NCBI RefSeq assembly: GCF_006547145.1
Contig: NZ_CP041244.1
Coordinates: 4,030,001 to 4,094,000, forward strand
Direction of reading: 5' to 3'
Source: Actinomadura sp. WMMA1423
GTDB taxonomy: Bacteria > Actinomycetota > Actinomycetes > Streptosporangiales > Streptosporangiaceae
Length of the DNA stretch: 64,000 nucleotides
Shown here piece by piece: positions 25,554 to 34,615 of this stretch. The position numbers and the translations under genes are program-made. Position 1 is the stretch's first letter; the number at the start of each line of letters is the position of its first letter. The notes under the pieces were generated by a model. That model ran no database searches. It saw nothing but the letters and a program-made list of their open reading frames with translations, and was not told where the DNA came from.

Positions 25554-26840
25554 ATGCACGAGGAGATCTTCCTGCCCGGCACCTACGCGGCCGGGGTCCC
25601 CTACGGGACCTTCGCCGAGCTCCGCGCGTCCGCACCGGTCGCCCGGGTCGGCGAACCGGCCGTCGGCCCCTGGCCCGCCGGCCCCGGCTACTGGGCGGTC
25701 TTCCGGCACGCCGACGTCAAGCACGTCCTGCGCTCCCCGGAGCTGTTCTCCTCCAACCTCGGCGCCACCCAGATCCGCGACCCGGACACCCCCGAGGACC
25801 TCGCCTTCGTCCGCGCGATGATGCTGAACCAGGACCCGCCGGACCACTCCCGCCTCCGCCGCATCGTGGCCGCCGCGTTCACCCCCCGGGCGGTCCGCGC
25901 CCTGGAGGACACGATCAACGAGCGGGCCCGGACCCTCGTGGCCTCCGCCCTCGGCGAGGACACCGACTTCGTCGAGCTCGCCGCCGACCTCCCCGTCTGG
26001 ACGCTGGCCCACATCATGGGCGTCCCCGACGCCGACCGCCGCCTCCTCTACGACTGGGCGTCCCGCGTCATCGGCTACCAGGACCCCGACTATGCCGGCC
26101 TCTCCACCGCCGACGCCGCCTCGATGACCCCCATGGCCCGCGAGGCGATGAAGTACCGGACGACCGCGACCGTGCGCCCGGACGGCCGTCCCATCAACCC
26201 GCGCTCCTACACGGCCCTGGCCGACATGTTCGCCTACGCCCACGCCTTGGCCGCCGAGAAGCGCTCCCACCCGTCCGGCGACATCATGTCCCGCATGCTC
26301 GAAGGCGGCCTCACCGCCCACGAGTTCGAGAACATGTTCTTCCTCTTCGCCGTCGCCGGGAACGAAACCCTCCGCAACGGCATCCCGGGCGGCCTCCTCA
26401 CCCTCCTCGACCACCCCGCCGAACTCGACCGCCTGCGCGCCGACCCGTCCCTCCTGCCGTCCGCGGTCGAGGAGATGCTGCGCTACTGGCCGCCGGTCAT
26501 GGACTTCCGCCGCACCGCCACGGCGCCCGTCGAACTCGGCGGCCGGAAGATCGAGCCCGGCGACAAGGTCGTCGTCTACCACGCCTCCGCCAACCGCGAC
26601 GAGACCGTCTTCCCCTCCCCCGACCGCTTCGACGTCGCCCGCACCCCCAACGACCACGTCAGCTTCGGCTTCGGCCCCCACTTCTGCCTGGGCGCCCACC
26701 TCGCCCGCACCCAGATGCGCGCCGTCTTCCGCGAACTCCTCCCCCACCACGTCACCCTCACCGGCACCCCCGTCCGCCTGGCCTCCAACTTCCAGAACGG
26801 CCTGAAGCACCTCCCCGTCCACCTGGCCCCCGCCCCCTAA
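25554..26840 (+). CDS. Cytochrome P450
   Basis: A 428-aa soluble bacterial P450. The haem ligand is Cys378 in FGFGPHFCLGAHLAR; the I-helix oxygen motif is FAVAGNETLRNG, the ExxR is EEMLRYWPP, and the C-helix NQDPPDHSRLRRIV is conserved. It is most like CYP families acting on steroids, terpenes or fatty acids (guess). I chose ATG 25554, preceded by GAGGG; an upstream ATG at 25536 is possible. Redox partners are not nearby. Confidence 0.93.
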   Translation: MHEEIFLPGTYAAGVPYGTFAELRASAPVARVGEPAVGPWPAGPGYWAVFRHADVKHVLRSPELFSSNLGATQIRDPDTPEDLAFVRAMMLNQDPPDHSRLRRIVAAAFTPRAVRALEDTINERARTLVASALGEDTDFVELAADLPVWTLAHIMGVPDADRRLLYDWASRVIGYQDPDYAGLSTADAASMTPMAREAMKYRTTATVRPDGRPINPRSYTALADMFAYAHALAAEKRSHPSGDIMSRMLEGGLTAHEFENMFFLFAVAGNETLRNGIPGGLLTLLDHPAELDRLRADPSLLPSAVEEMLRYWPPVMDFRRTATAPVELGGRKIEPGDKVVVYHASANRDETVFPSPDRFDVARTPNDHVSFGFGPHFCLGAHLARTQMRAVFRELLPHHVTLTGTPVRLASNFQNGLKHLPVHLAPAP

Positions 26841-26884
26841 CCCCGTCGCGAACCCCCCGCCGATCTCGGTACCCTTGCCGAGAC

Positions 26885-26960
26885 GGGTCGCTAGCTCAAT
26901 TGGCAGAGCTCCGGACTTTTAATCCGTAGGTTGTGGGTTCGAGTCCCACGCGACCCACCA
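26885..26960 (+). tRNA. tRNA-Lys (anticodon UUU), CCA encoded
   Basis: Acceptor stem GGGTCGC pairs with GCGACCC, the D-loop is CTCAATTGGCAGAG, the anticodon loop is ACTTTTAAT with TTT, and the T-arm is TGTGGGTTCGAGTCCCA. The discriminator A is followed by an encoded CCA. All gene content from here to about 60 kb is accessory, so the 3' end of this tRNA is a candidate integration site for the defence island. Confidence 0.95.
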
Positions 26961-27506
26961 CCCCTGACCGGGGAAAACACAGAAGATGCCCGGTTCGTCC
27001 CCTGCCGGACATGCCCCGGTTCGTCCCCGTGGCTGCTCGGTGGCAGCTCGGCGGCTCGGCCCGGGCCCTGCGTCACCCTTGGTAGCGCCTCGAACCGGAA
27101 ACTCTCCGCCCGCCCAAGCCGGTAATGTCGCCCACAGGACCGGCGGCCAGGGCTGCCAGAGCAGTCAGTAACGCACCTCCGCGGGCGTGAGTCCGCAGGC
27201 TCGCACCCCGGCGCGGGCGGCACCATCGAGCCCTCCACACCAAGGCGGTCCTGATGAGTGACCGCGGTCAAGAACATGACACTGGCGATGGCACGCCTTC
27301 GGCCCATGGCCAGATTGCCCGCCTCCCGCTCCCAAAATCCCAGAGAGCGCGGGATCTGGCGTGAGCCCGGACCTCGGTGAGCCGCATTCGCGCCGCTCCG
27401 AATGTCGGAGGTCACCGCCATACTCAGAGCCCTGTGCACTGCGGAGTCGGGAGGCCGATCGACTGCTGACTGGTGCACTTCCCGATGTTGGCCGAGCGAT
27501 CGGAGC
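26961..27506. other. Gene-free stretch between tRNA-Lys and the CBASS genes
   Basis: No convincing gene. A small hairpin (CCCC/GGGG) follows the tRNA at once. A 14-bp direct repeat CCCGGTTCGTCCCC occurs at 26989-27002 and 27015-27028. These could be remnants of integration or simply flanking sequence. Confidence 0.5.
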
Positions 27507-28106
27507 GTGTTGAACGAGGAGCCGGAAGCGGCGCTGGCCTGCGATCCGTACCTGTTCGCGCAGGTGCGCGAAGCATTCGGGCGAGTGGTGTACAGCCACA
27601 AGACGCACGAGAAGCAGGCAGACATCTGTTTCCGCCGCCACAGGCTGCAGCATGCAGCGCTGACCGTCCTCACGGCGATCGGCTCCGGCACCTTCCTGGC
27701 CGCGGTGGTCGGCGCGCTGGGGAACCCGGCGCTAACCAGCCTCGCAACCTCGTTCATCGCGCTCCTAGTCGCTGCCATGAGCCTCGGCGCGAAGACCTTC
27801 AAGTTCGAAGAGGAGTCCGACGCCCATCGCAGGATCGCCTCTCAGCTGTGGGACGTCCGGGAGTCCTACATCTCGCTCATCGCCGACCTGATGTCCGGCA
27901 CCGCCTCCGACGCGGAGGCCAGGGAGCGCCGCGACGAACTCCAGCGGGCCACGCGCGACGCGTACACCGACGCGCCCAGGACGAGCCCGAAGGCCTTCCA
28001 GCGGGCCAGCGAGGGACTGCAGCGCAACGAGGAGATGACGTTCACCTCCCGCGAGATCGACCTCTTCCTCCCCGAGGCGCTCCGGCTCGACGAAGGCGAG
28101 GGCTGA
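27507..28106 (+). CDS. SLATT-domain membrane effector of CBASS
   Basis: About 200 aa, starting at GTG 27507 or TTG 27510 after CGGAG. HKTHEKQADICFRRHRLQHAAL leads into two transmembrane helices (LTVLTAIGSGTFLAAVVGAL and LATSFIALLVAAMSLGAKTF). The signature DAHRRIASQLWDVRESYISLIADL follows, with a charged cytoplasmic tail. This matches SLATT proteins, predicted pore-forming effectors that kill the infected cell when a nucleotide signal binds. Only 2 bases separate it from the nucleotidyltransferase gene, giving a minimal two-gene CBASS. Confidence 0.85.
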   Translation: MLNEEPEAALACDPYLFAQVREAFGRVVYSHKTHEKQADICFRRHRLQHAALTVLTAIGSGTFLAAVVGALGNPALTSLATSFIALLVAAMSLGAKTFKFEEESDAHRRIASQLWDVRESYISLIADLMSGTASDAEARERRDELQRATRDAYTDAPRTSPKAFQRASEGLQRNEEMTFTSREIDLFLPEALRLDEGEG

Positions 28107-28108
28107 TC

Positions 28109-29401
28109 ATGAAGACCTCGGAGATCTTCGACACAGTGCTCGAAAACCTCAAGGTCGGCGATGCCGCCGCCGCGGTCGCCTCCCGCAGGGACGAGATCAC
28201 AAAAGCGCTGAACAAGGACTTCAGGGCCAAGGACGGATGCACCGACTACAGACTCATGGTGGGCTCATACGGTCGGCACACCGCCATCAAGGGCGTGTCC
28301 GACCTGGACATGATCTTCATCCTCCCGCCCGGGCTCCGCTCCGCCTACGCCAGCGACACGGGCCCGCGGAGGATCCTCAACAGAGTCAGGGACGCCCTGA
28401 AGGCGCGCTACCCCAAGACTGACATCCGCGTCGACCAGTGCGTCGTGCGGGCGCGGTTCACCAGCAACGCCTTCAAGTTCGAGGTCCAGCCGGCCTTCCA
28501 GAACGACGACGGCAGCTTCGACTACCCAGACACGGTCGCCGAGGACTGGAAGGTCACCAAGCCGCGCGCTGAGATCAGCGCGACCAAGGAGTGCAACGAC
28601 CGCACCTCGACGAACATGCGCCACCTGGCGAGGATGACCCGAGCGTGGAAGAACGCCAACGGAGTGAATATGGGCGGCCTGCTCATCGACACCCTGGTAC
28701 ACAACTTCTTCTCACAGACCGACGACTACGACTCGGCAGGTACGGGCTCGTTCGACCTCATGGCCCGCGACTTCTTCGAGTTCCTCAAGGACGAGCCCGA
28801 CAAGAATTACTACCTCGCGCTGGGCAGCAACCAGCACGTGAAGGCCAAGGCTCGGTTCCAGCCGAAGGCCAAGAAGGCGTACAACAACGTCCTCGAGGGC
28901 ATCGCGGACAAGGGCAAGGCCGCTGCCAACAAGAAGTGGCGCGAGGTCTTCGGGACGTCCGTGCCGCTGGCCGTCAGCGAGGCGTCCCTGGCATCCAGGG
29001 ACACCGAGCAGTTCATCGAGGACCTCTACCCGGTCGACATCACTGAGTCGGTCGACATCGACTGCGAGGTCACCCAGAACGGCTGGAGGCCGACCAGGCT
29101 GCGGGAGATGCTGCGCACCAAGGCGCCGCTCATGGCGGACAGGAGCCTGAAGTTCATCGTTACCAGTTGCAGCGTCGAGCCTCCGTACACGCTGAAGTGG
29201 AAGGTGCTCAACCGCGGCCCGGAGGCCGAGCGCCGGAACATGGTCCGGGGCCAGATCGTCGACGCAAGCGGTCCGAACACCCGGGTGGAGCACTCCGACT
29301 TCAGAGGCGACCACGTCGTGGAGTGCTTCGTCATCAAGGACGGCGTCGTCGTCGCTCGCGACCGCATGGACGTACCAATCAGCAACACGAGGGGGACCTA
29401 G
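28109..29401 (+). CDS. CBASS CD-NTase with SMODS and AGS-C domains
   Basis: A 430-aa cGAS/DncV-like nucleotidyltransferase, expected to make a cyclic oligonucleotide alarm signal on phage infection. The active site is Gly52-Ser53 and Asp65/Asp67 in GSYGRHTAIKGVSDLDMIF; the third acidic residue is probably Glu125 in FKFEVQPAF. A helical SMODS region follows (IDTLVHNFF). The C-terminal third (YTLKWKVLNRGPEAER…GDHVVECFVIKDGVVVARDRMDV) fits the AGS-C sensor domain. The upstream SLATT gene is the partner effector. No Cap2/Cap3 genes are nearby, so this is the simple type. Confidence 0.9.
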   Translation: MKTSEIFDTVLENLKVGDAAAAVASRRDEITKALNKDFRAKDGCTDYRLMVGSYGRHTAIKGVSDLDMIFILPPGLRSAYASDTGPRRILNRVRDALKARYPKTDIRVDQCVVRARFTSNAFKFEVQPAFQNDDGSFDYPDTVAEDWKVTKPRAEISATKECNDRTSTNMRHLARMTRAWKNANGVNMGGLLIDTLVHNFFSQTDDYDSAGTGSFDLMARDFFEFLKDEPDKNYYLALGSNQHVKAKARFQPKAKKAYNNVLEGIADKGKAAANKKWREVFGTSVPLAVSEASLASRDTEQFIEDLYPVDITESVDIDCEVTQNGWRPTRLREMLRTKAPLMADRSLKFIVTSCSVEPPYTLKWKVLNRGPEAERRNMVRGQIVDASGPNTRVEHSDFRGDHVVECFVIKDGVVVARDRMDVPISNTRGT

Positions 29402-30075
29402 CCTCATCCCCCGTTTCGGGGCGTCGATGCCCCAGCCTGCCTCCGGCCCGCGCGGCACGCACGGCCGACGCCCACACCTCGGCGTCGACGAGCAGATGCT
29501 GCGCGGTGGAGCCGCCTGGCCGACTCCTCGGCCCCAATCGGCACCCGTAGGACTCCCTCGGGAACGCGTAGTTCTGGTCGTGCGCCATCACCGCAACAAA
29601 CTCGAAGATCCTCGCCGCACGAATCCTGTGCGTTTCCTCGACGTCCTCGGCTGGAATTCGACGCGCTCGAGGTCGGCTTGCAGCGACTCGTCGTCCGCGT
29701 GCTCCGCTGCGGGTCAGGCTGACGGGGGCTCGCCTCTCCGCACTCGACCGTCCATGACGCCCCCGTAACGAGCGATCCGGGTCGGCCGCGTCCAGGCGTC
29801 TGGTGGTGGCCGTGCATCCGCGGTCGCTTCCGTGTGGCCTCGTCGGTCGACTCCGTGTGGCCGCCGTGATCGACAGTGGCCGGGGCTGGCCAGAAGAACC
29901 CCCGGCGGCGCGTCGTCGCCGACCTCGAGGTCCGTAGCGGCTCTGCCGCGCGCGAGCGTTCCGCCTGGAGGTCGCCGCCGCGCAGTCGCCGTCCCTCTCG
30001 GAGGAAGCGGATCTCGTCGGGGCATTAACCGCCCATTCTCCCGTTCAGGCTGAATGGACGGTCAGGTCCGTAGCG
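29402..30075. other. Gene-poor gap between CBASS and the restriction operon
   Basis: No intact gene. On the minus strand around 29379-29690 a coding-like stretch (EETHRIRAARIFEFVAVMAHDQNYAFPRESYGC…AQHLLVDAEVWASAVRAAR) is interrupted by a frame change from ADDESLQADLERVEF, which suggests a decayed gene fragment of unknown family. The rest looks like non-coding GC-rich sequence. Confidence 0.4.
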
Positions 30076-31437
30076 TCAGTCTCCGCTGGGGAACACCGCT
30101 TTGAATAGGTCGGCCGCGTCGATGCGTTCCCCGGTCGGCACCCGGAACTCGCCGCTGGTCACGGCATCGTTGCCGTCCTCGGTGAGGACCCAGGTGACTT
30201 CCACTGAGCTGACCTGGGGATCCCTCGTGACGATCACGTAGTCGTCCTGGTCGCTCGTCCACGGCATGTTTGGACGGAACGACTCCGGAGTTAGCACGAC
30301 TTCGGCGTCCTCGCCGCGATTGCCCCAAGCTACGGGATAGTCGCGTGGGAGTAGTCGAAGGCTAGAGTAGTCCACCGCGGGCTGGAAAGGATCATGCGAT
30401 CGTAGTACGGGTTCGACTGCCTTCTCGAAGTCGGCGTCTCCCGGATCGAGGTGATCGAACAGTTCACAGCCATGGAAAGTCACAATCAGGTGCGGCTTGG
30501 CGACAAACCTGTCGCGGCTGACCACGCGGACACCAACACCCGACAACCCGACACCCAAAAAGTGCTCGCGACCTTTCGCAATGTGCTCGGTCTTCCCATT
30601 CCGCCACACGGCCAGGGCTGCCTCCCGCTCCGCAGCCGACAGCGCTCTTGGACTGCCGAAGACGCTCGAGGCCAGCCGGATCGTTGCCAAGGCGGAGGTG
30701 TCCTCCGCGAACTCCGGCTGCCTGCTGAACTGCTCCTCTTGGTAGTCGCGCAGGCTCTCCAAGACCTCTTCCACACGATCGACCCTGCAGATCGAGCCGA
30801 GCACCTCCACCTCGAGATCGATCGGCGGCTTCCCACTGCCACGGGCGCGTTCGACAAGGGCCAGAACTTCTCCAGAGCGGGCAGGCCGCGTGTTGCTGGT
30901 GCCCCGCACGTAGATCGCGCCGTCCTCAAGGTTGTCGCGGCGGTCTTCCCCCTGGAAATTCTTGTGGCATGGGAAGATCGTCTGCCCTTCCTGCGGTGGC
31001 TGGGCTATAACGAACAGCACCTCTTTGTCGGCGCCCACGCCGACCCTCCCGAACTCGAACGCCGGGAACTGCGGCCCGAGGTAGGGGCGGAGTCGATCCT
31101 CGAGCTCATGGGCCTCGACGCCTCGGTCCACCCCGGGCGCTTTGCCCTTCTCTGCCCCGATGACAAGCACTGCGTAGCCGTGGAAGTGCCGAGCGGCCTC
31201 CTGCGGACGACGGTTGGCAGCGCCGAGCAGGAACTTGGCGACCTTCGCGGTGCCGACCTTGCTCTTGACGTCGAGGCTGCTTTTGACCTCCAGGTAGGTA
31301 GTCTCGGCCTCGTCGCCGACGGCAATCACGTGGCCCAGGATGCTTCGGAGGGCACGCTCCCCGAGAGGGACCATGCCGGTGTCCAGTGCGGAGCGGCCGG
31401 AGCCCGAGTCGTCGGAGCTCACATGTTCATCAGGCAT
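30076..31437 (-). CDS. AlbA_2/Schlafen-like domain protein linked to type I RM
   Basis: A 453-aa protein. After an acidic leader, residues 40-130 (GDEAETTYLEVKSSLDVKSKVGTAKVAKFLLGAANRRP…HGYAVLVIGAEKGKAPGV) fit the AlbA_2 (Schlafen AAA_4) nucleic-acid-binding domain with its ExK motif. The C-terminal 300 residues are not recognised. It follows hsdR by 40 bp in the same operon direction, so it probably works with the restriction system or as a separate defence gene. ATG 31437 avoids overlap with hsdR. Confidence 0.7.
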   Translation of the reverse strand: MPDEHVSSDDSGSGRSALDTGMVPLGERALRSILGHVIAVGDEAETTYLEVKSSLDVKSKVGTAKVAKFLLGAANRRPQEAARHFHGYAVLVIGAEKGKAPGVDRGVEAHELEDRLRPYLGPQFPAFEFGRVGVGADKEVLFVIAQPPQEGQTIFPCHKNFQGEDRRDNLEDGAIYVRGTSNTRPARSGEVLALVERARGSGKPPIDLEVEVLGSICRVDRVEEVLESLRDYQEEQFSRQPEFAEDTSALATIRLASSVFGSPRALSAAEREAALAVWRNGKTEHIAKGREHFLGVGLSGVGVRVVSRDRFVAKPHLIVTFHGCELFDHLDPGDADFEKAVEPVLRSHDPFQPAVDYSSLRLLPRDYPVAWGNRGEDAEVVLTPESFRPNMPWTSDQDDYVIVTRDPQVSSVEVTWVLTEDGNDAVTSGEFRVPTGERIDAADLFKAVFPSGD

Positions 31438-31477
31438 GGGGGAATTCTCCCATTCACCGCCGCTCGCTGTGGTCAAC

Positions 31478-34400
31478 TCAAAGCCGACCTGCTGCCTCGT
31501 CGATAGCGGCCTCATAGAATGCGTCGGCTAGCGCCACGATGACGCTGGGGATCGCAGGGCCGTCGGTGAAGAAGTAGTCGGCCATGGTGTTGTGCGCCTC
31601 TTGGTTGTCGGTGATGGCCTGTGTGACGGCGGACTGGAAGTCCTGCGACTCCATGAACTGCTTCTTCGAGTTCACCCGGGTCTGCTGGACCAGGTCCGGG
31701 TCGGCGAGCAGGCGCTGTACGAGGCCCTGCACAAACTCCCGAATCTGGGACTCGGCGAACGAGTCGGCGCCGAAGAGGTCGTTCATCTTGTCGATGACGA
31801 CCTGGAGCGCGACGTACTTCGGCTCCTTCTTGACGCCGGTACCTGCTGAGCTGATCGCCTTCAACTCGCCGTCTCCGGTCAGCGAGATGTTGACGGCGAT
31901 CTTCTTGGTGTGCTTCACCCCGACCAGGACCACGTCGGAGAGGTCGACGTCGGCGCTCCAGGAGGACTCGGCGATGACCTTCTCCAGGAGCCGGAGGAAG
32001 ATCGAGAGCATCTCCATGAACGGGTCGCCGTAGTCGACGATCTGGCTCATGAAGTCATACAGCCGGACATAGGTGGAGACGTCCTTGCGGAAGAGGTCGA
32101 GGGTGTTGAGCGTGACCTTGTCCTCGGCCTCGATCGCTGCCGCGTAGCGGCGCCGGAAGTCGTGCTGGGCGGGGCTGATCGCCGCCGAGAGCGCATTGTT
32201 GCCCTTGCGGGTGACCCACAGCTCAGCGACGTGGCGGACCTGCTCCTCGGTGTAGATCCCCGCCTGGGCGAGCTTGTTCGCGAGGTGGACGACGATGTAC
32301 GGGTCGGTCTCGGTCTCCAGGGTGGCGTTGGTGAAGTACGGCTCGAAGGCGGCCCTGATGTCGTCGGGCTTGTTGGCGAAGTCGATGACGAAAGTCTTGG
32401 TCTTCTGCTCTCCGCCGGCGGTGCGGTGGGTGCGGTTGAGCCGGGAGAGCGTCTGCACGGCGGTCACCCCGGAGAGCTTCTTGTCGACGTACATCGCCGA
32501 GAGCAGCGGCTGGTCGAAGCCGGTCTGGAACTTGTTGGCAACCAGCATGATCTTGTACGTCTCGCCCTTGAACGCCGCGGCCAGGTCGGTGCCCGCTCCG
32601 GGGTTCATGGTGGCCTCGGTGAACTCGTCATCCTTGGACGGCGTCGGCCCCCAGTCCTTGCTCCACTCCTCGTTCTCGGCCATTGGCACCGATCCGGAGA
32701 AAGCGACCAGGGTCTGGTAGTTGTACGACGCGTCCTTGGCGGCCCGCTTGGCGATGTAGGCGTCGATCGCCTTCTTGTACTTCACCGCGGCCTTGCGCGA
32801 GTCGGTGACGACCATCGCCTTCGCCTTGCCCTCCAGCAGGTGGCCGACGTTGGTGTGGAAGTGCTCGACGATGATCTGCACCTTCTGGCTGATGTTGGTC
32901 GGGTGCAGCTGTACCCACCGCATCAGCCCCTTGCGCGCGGCCGACTCCTCGACCTGGCCACCGTCGCCGCTCTCGGCCTTGCCGGCGATCTTCAACGCGG
33001 TCTCGTAGGACTGGTAACCCTTGAGCACGTCGAGGATGTAACCCTCCTGGACCGCCTGCTTCATCGAGTACAGGTGGAACTCGACCGGCTTGCCGTCCGG
33101 CCCCTTGCGGCCGAACAGCTCCAGGGTCTTGTTCTTCGGCGTCGCGGTGAAGGCGAAGTAGGAGATGTTCTCCGAATCGGCCCGCTCGGCCATCTCCGCG
33201 GCCAAGACCGCCTCGACGTCGACCGGGCCGCCGTCCTCGATCTCCTTGATCTCCTCGGCGGTCAGGACCTGCTTCAGCTTCGAGGAGATCTGCCCCGACT
33301 GTGAGGAGTGCGCCTCATCAGCGATGACGGCGAATCGCTTGCCCTTCAGGCCGGCGTTGGCCCGGATCTCGTCGAGTGCGTACGGGAAGGTCTGCACCGT
33401 CACCGCGATGATCAACTCGCCGTTCTTTAGCGCCTGGGCCAGCAGGCCGGACTTGGACTTCGCACCGGCCTTACGTACGTCCTCGGGGCTGATCGTCGCG
33501 ACGATCTTCCTGCTGCCGTCGATCTGCCGGATCGCATCCTGGAGCTGCCCGTCGAGCACCGTGCGGTCCACGACCACGATGACCGAGTCGAAAACCTTCT
33601 CGTCGTCGACGTGCAGCCGGGCGAGACGGTGCGCCGTCCAGGCGATCGTGTTCGTCTTCCCCGACCCCGCGGAGTGCTCGATCAGGTAGCGCTGGCCGAC
33701 CCCCTCCTCAGCCACGGCGGCCACGATGTTCGTGACCGCTTCCCACTGATGGAACCGGGGGAACAGCATGCTCGTACGACGCACCGATGTGCCGGTGGAG
33801 ACGTCCCACTCCTCCTTGGTCTCCACGATCATCAACCGGCCAATGATGTTGAGCCAGGCGTGCTTCTCCCAGACCCGCTCCCACAGGTACGCCGTCGCCG
33901 ACCTCCCGTCCGCACCGGGCGGGTTCCCGGCGCCTTCATCGAAGCCGGTGTTGAACGGCAGGAACTGCGTCTTCTCACCCTCCAGCCGGGTGGTCATCGC
34001 GGCAAGGTCGTTGGAGACCGCGAAGTGGACCAGCGCCCGGTGCCCGAACGACAGCAGCGGCTCCCGCCGACCGTTGGTCAGCGGGTTGCGCTCCTTGCGG
34101 TACTGCTGGATCGCCTCGTTCAGCGACTGGGTGAAGTCGGTCTTCAGCTCCACCGTCGCGACCGGGAGCCCGTTGACGAAGAACACCAGGTCGATGCTGC
34201 GCTGATCGGCCGTCGAGAAATGCACCTGACGCATCACCCGGACCCGCATCGCCGCATAGTCTGCGTTCGTTGTCGCGTTCAGGTTCGTCTCCGGCCGGAA
34301 CTGCGCCATCTTCAACCGGCCACCGCCGATGTACTGCACCCCGGTTCGCAGGATACTCAGCATCCCGCCACCGTGCTCCAGCGGCTTATCGAGGGCCGTG

Positions 34401-34615
34401 CTCAGCACGTCGAGGAATTTAGACCGAGATCCGGCTGCCTTCAACGCCTTCTCGTACCTCAGCTTCTGGGTCGCCTCTAACCACGCGAACAGGTCCTCGG
34501 GGAACAGCGCCCGCTCCCGGTCATAACCGTTGTCGTTGGTCGAGTACAGCCAGCCGTTAGCCGTGAGGTACTCGCAAATCTCGGTTTCAAAGACAGCCTC
34601 CTTGTGGTCAGCCAT
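31478..34615 (-). CDS. hsdR: Type I restriction enzyme R subunit
   Basis: A 1045-aa motor and nuclease subunit. The nuclease site lies near residues 142-158 (SIDLVFFVNGLPVATVELK, with D142, E156, K158). The helicase part has Walker A SAGSGKTNT (315-323) and DEAH (433-436), and further motor motifs include MLVANKFQTGFDQP and LSRLNRTHRTAGG. It cuts DNA away from unmethylated recognition sites after ATP-driven translocation. The start overlaps the hsdS stop by one base. Length and motifs indicate an intact subunit. Confidence 0.95.
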   Translation of the reverse strand: MADHKEAVFETEICEYLTANGWLYSTNDNGYDRERALFPEDLFAWLEATQKLRYEKALKAAGSRSKFLDVLSTALDKPLEHGGGMLSILRTGVQYIGGGRLKMAQFRPETNLNATTNADYAAMRVRVMRQVHFSTADQRSIDLVFFVNGLPVATVELKTDFTQSLNEAIQQYRKERNPLTNGRREPLLSFGHRALVHFAVSNDLAAMTTRLEGEKTQFLPFNTGFDEGAGNPPGADGRSATAYLWERVWEKHAWLNIIGRLMIVETKEEWDVSTGTSVRRTSMLFPRFHQWEAVTNIVAAVAEEGVGQRYLIEHSAGSGKTNTIAWTAHRLARLHVDDEKVFDSVIVVVDRTVLDGQLQDAIRQIDGSRKIVATISPEDVRKAGAKSKSGLLAQALKNGELIIAVTVQTFPYALDEIRANAGLKGKRFAVIADEAHSSQSGQISSKLKQVLTAEEIKEIEDGGPVDVEAVLAAEMAERADSENISYFAFTATPKNKTLELFGRKGPDGKPVEFHLYSMKQAVQEGYILDVLKGYQSYETALKIAGKAESGDGGQVEESAARKGLMRWVQLHPTNISQKVQIIVEHFHTNVGHLLEGKAKAMVVTDSRKAAVKYKKAIDAYIAKRAAKDASYNYQTLVAFSGSVPMAENEEWSKDWGPTPSKDDEFTEATMNPGAGTDLAAAFKGETYKIMLVANKFQTGFDQPLLSAMYVDKKLSGVTAVQTLSRLNRTHRTAGGEQKTKTFVIDFANKPDDIRAAFEPYFTNATLETETDPYIVVHLANKLAQAGIYTEEQVRHVAELWVTRKGNNALSAAISPAQHDFRRRYAAAIEAEDKVTLNTLDLFRKDVSTYVRLYDFMSQIVDYGDPFMEMLSIFLRLLEKVIAESSWSADVDLSDVVLVGVKHTKKIAVNISLTGDGELKAISSAGTGVKKEPKYVALQVVIDKMNDLFGADSFAESQIREFVQGLVQRLLADPDLVQQTRVNSKKQFMESQDFQSAVTQAITDNQEAHNTMADYFFTDGPAIPSVIVALADAFYEAAIDEAAGRL

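Noticed and set aside
26891..27802. A 303-codon minus-strand frame across the tRNA and SLATT gene
   Set aside because: It runs antisense through the tRNA and a well-supported CBASS gene and has no recognisable domain; it is a high-GC artefact.
29714..30025. A minus-strand frame between CBASS and the restriction operon
   Set aside because: Arg/Pro-rich composition, no ribosome site, no motif; nothing supports translation.
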